Source of the DNA: URNF01 sp045543675 | Lineage (GTDB): Bacteria; Bacillota; Clostridia; Oscillospirales; Acutalibacteraceae | Reading direction: 5' to 3' | Assembly: GCA_045543675.1 (NCBI GenBank) | Contig: JAZPXM010000182.1 | Coordinates: 1-15,500, forward strand | DNA length: 15,500 nt | In this document: piece by piece, positions 5,490 through 12,200 of the stretch | Numbering within the stretch: the first letter of the stretch is position 1 | Layout: each line of letters opens with the position of its first letter | Notes under the pieces: model-generated | Seen by the model: only the letters and a program-made list of their open reading frames with translations | Told to the model about the DNA's origin: nothing | The model's database searches: none | Made by a program: the position numbers and the translations under genes

Positions 5490-5979
5490 ATTGGCAATAA
5501 AAGCGGTCTTCTTGCCATTTAACAGGATTGGTGTCTATGTATTGCCATATTTCCAAATAGTCGGTTTCATTGCGGATGATGTGGTCGTGAAAAGAATTTT
5601 GAAACACCTTTTCTATTGGATGCGCTTGTTTGCAAAGAAGCGTAGTCAAGGATTTGAAGGTACACACAACGTCCGAAAGTGTAGGGCAGGGGCTTGCTCC
5701 TGCCGACGTGTTTTCCAACAGAAAAATGACGTGTAGATGGTTGGGCATTATTACATATTTATCAATTTTAATGTTCGTATATCGTTGTTCAAGATTTAAC
5801 AGTTGATGTTCGACGATTTTACCGTAAACAGATAATTGTGTTTGGGCAGGAGCAAGCCCCTGCCCTACGATATGCGATAAAATCTGTGCACGGCGATAGG
5901 TGCATATCGTCACAAAATACGCGCCGTTTTGGCTATAATCGTATCCTTGCAACCGTGTTGGTTTGCGCTTTTTATCCAT
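5488..5979 (-). CDS. REP-associated tyrosine transposase (RAYT, IS200-like Y1 HUH family)
   Basis: The 163-residue protein is a single-strand DNA nuclease/transposase of the REP-associated type. It has the usual opening GYDYSQNGAYFVTICTYRR (12-30), the metal-binding HUH motif in MPNHLHVIFLL (H81, H83) and the closing YIDTNPVKW with the likely nucleophile Y147. All catalytic residues are present, so it may be active. Residues 38-45 and 92-100 are encoded by two inverted copies of a GTAG-headed palindrome, located in the two regions where the family is variable. The ATG at 5979 shares its A with the TGA of the upstream isomerase gene; no good ribosome binding site is seen, so translation is probably coupled. 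No IS ends frame the gene, as expected for a domesticated single-copy RAYT. Likely substrates are the palindromes at 2721-3036. Confidence 0.9.
   Translation of the reverse strand: MDKKRKPTRLQGYDYSQNGAYFVTICTYRRAQILSHIVGQGLAPAQTQLSVYGKIVEHQLLNLEQRYTNIKIDKYVIMPNHLHVIFLLENTSAGASPCPTLSDVVCTFKSLTTLLCKQAHPIEKVFQNSFHDHIIRNETDYLEIWQYIDTNPVKWQEDRFYCQ
5681..5704 (+). repeat. GTAG-headed REP-like palindrome inside RAYT, copy 1
   Basis: GTAGGGCAGG..CTCCTGCC, an imperfect hairpin of 24 bases, lies inside the coding region and encodes SAGASPCPT on the minus strand. Its exact reverse complement is at 5845-5868. Confidence 0.85.
5845..5868 (-). repeat. GTAG-headed REP-like palindrome inside RAYT, copy 2
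   Basis: It is an exact inverted copy, 24 of 24 bases, of 5681-5704, encoding VGQGLAPA on the coding strand. The two copies could pair in the messenger across a 140-base loop that includes the HUH motif codons. Confidence 0.85.
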
Positions 5980-6857
5980 CACATCTTCGCTTGTACCGTA
6001 TCCACCATATATCTGCCGACGTCCGCCATAAATTTTACGCCGGTCTCTACGAGCGGGGCGGGCAATTTGCGGATAAACACGTCCGCTTCAAAGGTCAAAT
6101 CGCCTTCGTAGCCGATTTCGGCGAGCGCATCTAACACCGCCGCCCATTCGATATTCATCGTATACGGCAAGGTGTGGTTGTCGTTTTTGAAATCCACGTC
6201 GTGTACGTGCAACGCTTGGAGATGTTTTTTGCCCAACGTGCGGATAAAGGTGGGGATATCCTCGTCGGTCAACGCCGCGTGACCGATATCCAAACAGGCG
6301 ACCAACCACGGAGAATGCAACGTTTCCAGATAGCGTAAAAATTCTTCGGGACGGGAGCAAACGCTGTCTGCAATGTGCTGGGTCTTGTGATTATACTGCC
6401 ACATATTTTCCAATGCCACTTTAATACCAAACTGTTCGCAGTAGGGAATAAGCCGCTTGTAAAACGCGATATTCATATCCCAAAGCGTTTGTTTTTCCTG
6501 CATATACGGCAGGTGTTGTACGGGATGTACCACAATGCATTTTGCACCCAAAATAGACGCGATCTCCATACTGCGCACAATGGTCTCAAAGCGCCATTCG
6601 TCTTTTTCGTCGCCTTGAGACGACGCAAACGGCGCGTGCGCTTGGTTACACGGCAAGCCGATAGCATCCGCAAAAGCACGCATTTCTTGTGCGCGGCGGC
6701 GGTAATCCGGTTTATTCAACGGACAGGTATCCGCCTCGGTGAACATCTGAAACAGGGACATATCGTATGCGTCGTACCCTGCATTTTTAAGAATGGTAAC
6801 AGCTTTTTCAAAACCAAACATTTTCAACAGGTCTTCATTTTGTGTGGATAATAACAT
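5979..6857 (-). CDS. Sugar phosphate isomerase/epimerase family protein (TIM barrel)
   Basis: The 292-residue cytoplasmic protein belongs to the xylose isomerase-like TIM barrel family (AP endonuclease 2 fold), which isomerises or epimerises sugars, sugar acids or inositol derivatives using a divalent metal. The expected metal and catalytic residues are present: E150 in VALENMW, D190 and H193 in CLDIGHA, H219 in LHVHDVD, and E257 in LTFEAD. H74 (QAHAPF) and H111 (VVHPVQH) are also typical. The ATG at 6857 is preferred over a GTG at 6866 because AAAGGGG (6872-6866) stands 8 bases before it. It is transcribed from a promoter at 6890-6918 and its stop overlaps the RAYT start. The specific substrate is unknown. 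Nearby glycan-related genes suggest sugar catabolism, but they are in separate transcripts. Confidence 0.85.
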   Translation of the reverse strand: MLLSTQNEDLLKMFGFEKAVTILKNAGYDAYDMSLFQMFTEADTCPLNKPDYRRRAQEMRAFADAIGLPCNQAHAPFASSQGDEKDEWRFETIVRSMEIASILGAKCIVVHPVQHLPYMQEKQTLWDMNIAFYKRLIPYCEQFGIKVALENMWQYNHKTQHIADSVCSRPEEFLRYLETLHSPWLVACLDIGHAALTDEDIPTFIRTLGKKHLQALHVHDVDFKNDNHTLPYTMNIEWAAVLDALAEIGYEGDLTFEADVFIRKLPAPLVETGVKFMADVGRYMVDTVQAKM

Positions 6858-6889
6858 AGTGGACACCCCTTTATAATGTGTATATATGT

Positions 6890-6918
6890 ATTATAAGACA
6901 GCAAAAAAACAAAAGCAA
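6890..6918 (-). promoter_or_regulatory. Promoter of the isomerase-RAYT unit
   Basis: On the minus strand TTGCTT (6918-6913) and TATAAT (6895-6890) are 17 bases apart. The -35 lies in one arm of a 10-bp inverted repeat (CAAAAGCAAG at 6910-6919, complement at 6927-6936) whose other arm holds the -35 of the divergent promoter. Confidence 0.65.
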
Positions 6919-6927
6919 GGGTTTTTC

Positions 6928-6956
6928 TTGCTTTTGCGGGGGAAATATGGTAAAGT
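6928..6956 (+). promoter_or_regulatory. Promoter of the chromate transporter-SGNH operon
   Basis: TTGCTT (6928-6933) and TAAAGT (6951-6956) are 17 bases apart, with TG before the -10. The start would lie near 6963, which rules out the in-frame ATG at 6959 as the main start codon. The two divergent -35 hexamers are identical, symmetric and 9 bases apart. Confidence 0.55.
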
Positions 6957-6985
6957 GAATGAAAGTAAGGAGTGGTATACGGCGT

Positions 6986-7552
6986 ATGAGATCCGATAAA
7001 CTGAAAACCGCCCTGAAAGTGTTTACCACCTTTTTTAAGATCGGTGCGTTTACTTTCGGCGGCGGGTATGCGATGATTCCGCTTATCGAGCGGGAAGCAT
7101 CCGAAAAACATAAATGGGTGACCAAAGACGATATTTTAAATATTATCGCGATTGCGGAATCCACCCCCGGTCCGATCGCCATTAACTCCGCCACCTTCGT
7201 GGGATATCGTGCGTGCGGGGTGTTGGGCTCGGCGGCGGCGACGTTAGGCGTGGTACTCCCGTCCTTTATTATCATTTCGATCATTGCGTTTTTGCTGGGT
7301 GAGTTCGGCAATTTGAAGGTCGTGCAATACGCCTTTTTCGGCATCCGTGCAGGTGTGCTGGCGTTGGTGCTCAAAGCGCTGTGGTCGATGTTTCGGAAAA
7401 ACACCAAAAATCCGTTTGCGTACGGTGTGATGCTTGCCGCGTTTGTGTCGGTGGCGTTTTTAGACTTAGGTGTTCTCCCTGTGATCATCTGTTGCGCTGT
7501 GGCGGGCGTCATCGCCGCGACAATAGAACGCAGAAAGGGGGAAAAACAATGA
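6986..7552 (+). CDS. Chromate transporter family subunit, first half-size protein
   Basis: The 188-residue membrane protein has one CHR domain. Its marks are FKIGAFTFGGGYAMIPLIERE (17-37), AIAESTPGPIAINSATFVGY (about 55-74) and ATLGVVLPSFIIISIIAF. Full-size ChrA carries two such domains; short-chain proteins encoded as adjacent pairs are thought to form heterodimers. Some export chromate, but many in gut anaerobes probably move other anions, so chromate as substrate is not established here. The ATG at 6986 is chosen because AAGGAG (6967-6972) precedes it (13 bases, rather long) and the predicted transcript start is downstream of the alternative ATG at 6959. Its stop overlaps the next start (ATGA), indicating coupled translation and one-to-one subunits. 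Confidence 0.85.
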   Translation: MRSDKLKTALKVFTTFFKIGAFTFGGGYAMIPLIEREASEKHKWVTKDDILNIIAIAESTPGPIAINSATFVGYRACGVLGSAAATLGVVLPSFIIISIIAFLLGEFGNLKVVQYAFFGIRAGVLALVLKALWSMFRKNTKNPFAYGVMLAAFVSVAFLDLGVLPVIICCAVAGVIAATIERRKGEKQ

Positions 7553-8109
7553 TTTTTCTCCTACTGTTTCTGACGTTTTTCAAAATCGGCGCTATCACGT
7601 TCGGCGGCGGATACGCCATGTTGCCGATGGTGCAGGAAGAAGTGGCAAAAAAAGGGTGGATGACCGCCGCGGAACTGATCGACTTTGTGGCGGTAAGCGA
7701 ATCCACCCCGGGTCCGTTCGCGGTGAATATCGCCACGTTTACGGGCGCAGAAAGCGGCGGTTTGCTCGGCGCGGCGTGTGCCACGCTGGGTGTGGTACTC
7801 CCGTCCTTTATCATTATTTTGATCGTTGCCCGCATTTACGACAAATTTTGCAGCAGCAAATTGGTTAAAGGGATGATGAAAGGGTTAAAACCCGCTGTTG
7901 TCGGTCTTATCGGCGCGGCATTGGTGTCTATGTGCCAAACGGTATTGTTTGAAAGCGGTTTAACCTCCTTTACCGACGTAAAACTGTATATTTCGCTCGG
8001 CATTTTTGCGGTAATGAGCGTGTTGGCGTTTAAAAAAGCACATCCCATTCTCATTGTGTGTCTGTCTGCCGTTATCGGTATCGGTTGCGGCTTTGCATTA
8101 GGATTTTAA
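7549..8109 (+). CDS. Chromate transporter family subunit, second half-size protein
   Basis: The 186-residue partner of the preceding gene has the same CHR domain: FKIGAITFGGGYAMLPMVQEE (11-31), AVSESTPGPFAVNIATFTG (48-66), ATLGVVLPSFIIILIVARI, then further hydrophobic segments to the C-terminus. The frame is open much further upstream (from 7381), but AAAGGGGG stands just before the ATG at 7549, and the family starts at this point. The ATG overlaps the previous stop by ATGA. The two proteins are clearly paralogous, with near-identical DNA around the GTGGTACTCCCGTCCTTTAT string (7251 and 7792 regions). They most likely assemble as an antiparallel pair in the cell membrane. The next gene follows after 12 bases in the same operon. 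Confidence 0.85.
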   Translation: MIFLLLFLTFFKIGAITFGGGYAMLPMVQEEVAKKGWMTAAELIDFVAVSESTPGPFAVNIATFTGAESGGLLGAACATLGVVLPSFIIILIVARIYDKFCSSKLVKGMMKGLKPAVVGLIGAALVSMCQTVLFESGLTSFTDVKLYISLGIFAVMSVLAFKKAHPILIVCLSAVIGIGCGFALGF

Positions 8110-8121
8110 GGAGAGAAAAGT

Positions 8122-9123
8122 ATGATTTATAAAGGTATTGATGTTCACGGCGCGGCATATCTCGAAACAACCGAAAACGGTGTGATACCGCGTCGTTATC
8201 CCGAAAACGTGCGGCAAGCGTTAAATACCAGCGGTAAGACCGCCGCTTTGAACCTGTGCGGTGTGGAACTGCGGTTTGTGCCGGAGGGGGATGTCACCAT
8301 CACCTTGTCCACCGTCGGCGAAAAATCGCTGAACCGTGCGCAACTGTACTACGGTAACACGCAGGCGGGTTGGGAAACGGGCGAGGTCAAACTCGACCAT
8401 ACCCCCCGCGCGATCACCTTCCGTCAATCTGCCCGTACCGCATTTTTGGATAAGGCGGCGGCCGCTTGCGGACACCCGTTTAAAACCACCGTATTGCGGT
8501 TGGCGTTGGAAAATGCACAGATCATCATTCACAACATTGAGGGCAACGTCCGTCCGCCGAAAGCTAATGAACTGCCCAACGAAACCATCCTGTTTTACGG
8601 CTCGTCCATTACCCACGGGTCATTGGCGGCGGCACCGTCCACCTATTGGACCCGTCGCGTAGCGGAAAATCTCCGCCGTGACCATATCAATCTCGGGCTG
8701 GCGGGCTCTTGCCTTGCGCAACGGGAAGTGGCAGATTGGATCGCCTCCCGTAACGACTGGCAGACAGCGGTACTGGAACTGGGTATCAATATGGTGGATA
8801 ACGTAGAAAGCGAAGATTACCGCTCCCGCGTACGGTATATGTTAGAAACTGTACACGCCGCTCACCCCGACAAATACAAATTCTGTGTGGACGTGTTTTA
8901 CTATTACGGCGACCTGTTTGACACAGGACGCGTGAAAGAATACCGCAAAATTATGGCGGAAGAAGTGGCGCGTATCGGCTCTGACCGTGTGGTACATATC
9001 AGCGGTTTGGATATACTGACAGGGGTCGGCGGTTTGTCGGAAGATATGGTACATCCCAATGTAGCGGGCGTGGAAGAAATTGCCCGCAATATGACCGCAA
9101 AACTCAGCGCATATCTCAAATAA
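8122..9123 (+). CDS. SGNH/GDSL-type hydrolase with N-terminal beta-sandwich
   Basis: The 333-residue protein has an N-terminal sandwich domain (about 1-145, opening YKGIDVHGAAYLETTENG) like the GxDLY-type domain that precedes certain GDSL lipases/esterases. An SGNH hydrolase domain follows. FYGSSITHG gives the nucleophile S162, with S161 replacing the common D of GDS. G195 (GLAGS) and N223 (ELGINM) are the likely oxyanion residues, and D308 and H311 (EDMVHPN) complete the triad. Such enzymes remove acyl, often acetyl, groups from sugars. There is no signal peptide, so it would act on imported, esterified oligosaccharides; this role is inference. AAGGAGAG precedes the ATG, 12 bases after the transporter stop, and a terminator follows, so it ends the operon. 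Confidence 0.85.
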   Translation: MIYKGIDVHGAAYLETTENGVIPRRYPENVRQALNTSGKTAALNLCGVELRFVPEGDVTITLSTVGEKSLNRAQLYYGNTQAGWETGEVKLDHTPRAITFRQSARTAFLDKAAAACGHPFKTTVLRLALENAQIIIHNIEGNVRPPKANELPNETILFYGSSITHGSLAAAPSTYWTRRVAENLRRDHINLGLAGSCLAQREVADWIASRNDWQTAVLELGINMVDNVESEDYRSRVRYMLETVHAAHPDKYKFCVDVFYYYGDLFDTGRVKEYRKIMAEEVARIGSDRVVHISGLDILTGVGGLSEDMVHPNVAGVEEIARNMTAKLSAYLK

Positions 9124-9144
9124 CTCGAAAAACCTATGAAAAAG

Positions 9145-9177
9145 CAACCCTGATTCATTGAAAAAAGGGTTGTTTTT
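9145..9177 (+). terminator. Terminator after the SGNH hydrolase gene
   Basis: CAACCCT (9145-9151) pairs with AGGGTTG (9166-9172) over a 14-base loop, followed by TTTTT and a further T-rich run. Its right arm overlaps the -35 of the next promoter. Confidence 0.75.
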
Positions 9178-9199
9178 CTTTTTTGTGTTCGTTTATAAT
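9170..9199 (+). promoter_or_regulatory. Promoter of the secreted phosphoesterase gene
   Basis: TTGTTT (9170-9175) and a consensus TATAAT (9194-9199) are 18 bases apart. The start would be near 9206, leaving a leader of about 27 bases with AAAGGAGAG at 9218-9226. Confidence 0.6.
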
Positions 9200-9232
9200 A
9201 GTAGGTATGAAAGATACAAAGGAGAGAGACCT

Positions 9233-12200
9233 ATGTATAAGAAAATAGTATCTGTATTACTGGCGGTACTTTTATTTGTGTGTGCCGTGCCGACGGCAGG
9301 CGTGTTTGCACAGACGACCGCAGGTTTGTCGGTAAGCGACAACGGTGTGTACACGGTTGCGCCGTTTGCGGAAATGCCGCAGACAATAGAAGCGGAAATA
9401 AAACTTACCGCCGCACAAGGCACACGTGTGGGTACGTTGCTCGGCAGCTGGTATTATCCGAGCTATAACTTTTTAGACGTCTCGGTAAATGCGGCAGGCA
9501 ATCCGTACGTGCATTGGCGTAAAAACAGTAGTTCTGCCGAAGAAAAGTTGGTGTTTACCAACGTATCGGTAGAAACGGGTGAATGGCTCACTTTAAAAAT
9601 TGCCGCGGACTTTGCAAACGCACAGGTGCATTGTTACATAAACGGGGAATTAAAGCAGACCCTTACGACTGCCTATACCGCGGCATTTCCCATTGCGGCG
9701 GGTATGTCTATCGGCAACAACCTGCGGCAGGGCAACGGATTTAACTGGCGCGGGGAGATACGCAAACTTACCGTGTCGGGTGCTTCTGATATCTTGGCAC
9801 AATATGACCTTGCAGGTGCTGTCGAAGGGGACACCCTTGTTGACAGTATCGCGGGCAACAATGCCGTCTGGGAGCAAAAATGGATGGACACCAAGATAGC
9901 GGTGGGCGAATACGATTATGCTATGGCGGTTGTAGGCGACCCGCAGACTATGACGCTGAAATATCCCGAAAGTCTGTCTAAAATATATGCGTATATTAAA
10001 GATACGGCGGCAGAAAAGAAACTGGCGTATGCGTTTACGCTGGGTGACCTTACCGATACCACGTCGGGCGTTACCCGTGAATGGGAAGATATCACCGCCG
10101 CGATGAACATTCTGGACAGTGTCGTACCGCACACGATCGTACGCGGCAACCATGACAATGAGACGTTTTACGACCAATATATCACGGTGGATGCCTACGG
10201 TGACGGCGTTGTATCCAAAGACGGTACGATGAAAACCTACTACCGTGATGTTACTATCGGCGGTACCGACTATCTTATGGTCACGCTGGATTGGCGCCCC
10301 GACACGCAGGAACAGGCGTGGGCGGCATCGGTTATTGAACAGCATCCCCACCACCGCGTTATTATTACGACCCATAATTTCACCGAATCTACCGGAGAGA
10401 TCAACAATGCGGGCGTTACGGGGGACGGTACGGATATTTTCAACAACATTGTTACCAAGTATCCCAACGTAGCATTGGTGATTTCGGGTCACGCCGCCGC
10501 GGAAGACATTGTGGTACGTACCCAAAAAGCAGAAAACGGCAATATGGTTACCCATATGTTGGTGGACGCACAGGATGTGGACCAGCCGATTGACGGCGGT
10601 GCAGGTCTTGTTGCATATCTCTATTTCTCTGACAACGGGAAAAACGTGGAAGTAGAGTGGTATTCTCCGCTCCGTGACCAGTATTATAAAGCTAAAAATC
10701 AGTTTTCGTTTACCTTGGATCTGCCGTGGGATGAAAGCGTCCCCGCGCTTTCCGTGTCGGAGAACGACAAGGTGGACGAAAAAGCATTTACCTTTACGCC
10801 TGCGGGTCTATCCCCGTACAGCGGCGGTACATATACGGCGAGCGGCAAGAATTATTATGTTTTCCCCGAAACGGAAACGGATATTATTGCTGCCATTGAA
10901 AGCAAATTCCATCTTTACTATGACCGCGAAGGCGCGGTGTACAAACAGCGTGACCTGTTTACCAACGGAGACAGCGACGGCGAGACACGCTGGATATTGT
11001 TGTGGAATGAACTGCTGCAAAGAACCGTGTCGGCAGCGGGCGGGCATCAGTTGTTCCGTAAGATCGACTCACTTGTACCGATAAACTCGTTAGGGCAAGA
11101 AATTGTTGCTACCGATTTCAAAACGACCTTTACTGCACGTCTGGAAGATGAAAATAACGGGCTTGCGATACTCGGTTTCCGTCAACAGACTCCCGGCAAA
11201 TATACCAACGGCTACTATAAAATGTGTACCACCCACGCATTTGTGGCTATCGGCAGAAAGGGCTTTACGGTGGCGGGCGGCGAAGATATCGTTGCCAAAA
11301 ACGGCGGCGATGCCACCACCGATATGTATAACCATTTGGCGATTTCTTTTGACGACCCCGCGACCGCAGAAGTGGAAATGCTGCCCAAAGGCATCGCGGT
11401 GACTGTGGAGGCGCACGGCACGTCTTGTGATGTGACGTTTTATGATGCATACGACCGTTCCGAACCGCTGTATACCTATACCGATCTGGCGGTGCCGTTT
11501 ACCGCGGCGGGCACGTTTGCGTACAGTGTCAGCGACCAAAAGAACAGTATCGGCGAAATCGCTCTTGAGATCTATGATGACCAAGGCAACGTGATGGATA
11601 TGGCGACCCCGTCGGCAAACGATGATAAGTCGGTACTGCGTTTTTACGGCGGTGATATCCGTGTAGACGCGACAGAAACGGCGGACGGCTATCTGTACAC
11701 CTTGACGGTGGACGCAATAGATGGTTACCGTCTCAACACAGAGGCGTTCTATCTGGAAGACGCAACGGGAAAAGTGGTGCCTACCCGTACGGGCGCAAAC
11801 ACCTTTACGGTATTGTCCAAAACGGGCGGCACGGTAACGGCGCAGTTTGAAAAAGGCGCCGCCGCACCTATGCTTACCCCTGAAACGTCGGACACTTTGG
11901 AAACGTTTGCGTTTACACCGCAGGGCTTGTCTCCGTACAGCGATAACAAATATACTGCTGTAAACAAGCAGTATTATACGTTCCCCGAAACCGAGACGGA
12001 CATTATTCGCGCCATAGAAAGCAAGTTCCGTTTGTATTACAACCGCGAAAGCGTATTGTATACACAGCGCGATCTGTTTACTAACGGCGACACCGAAGCC
12101 AGCCGCTGGATATTGTTGTACGATGCGTATCTGCAACGCACCAGCAGTAAAACTACGGGTGAGATCTTCCGTAAGGTCGACTCGCTGGTGCCGCTTAACT

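Noticed and set aside
9650..10555. Antisense frame of 301 residues within the same gene
   Set aside because: It is rich in arginine, histidine and valine as expected from the complement of a biased coding region; the plus strand has clear phosphoesterase motifs.
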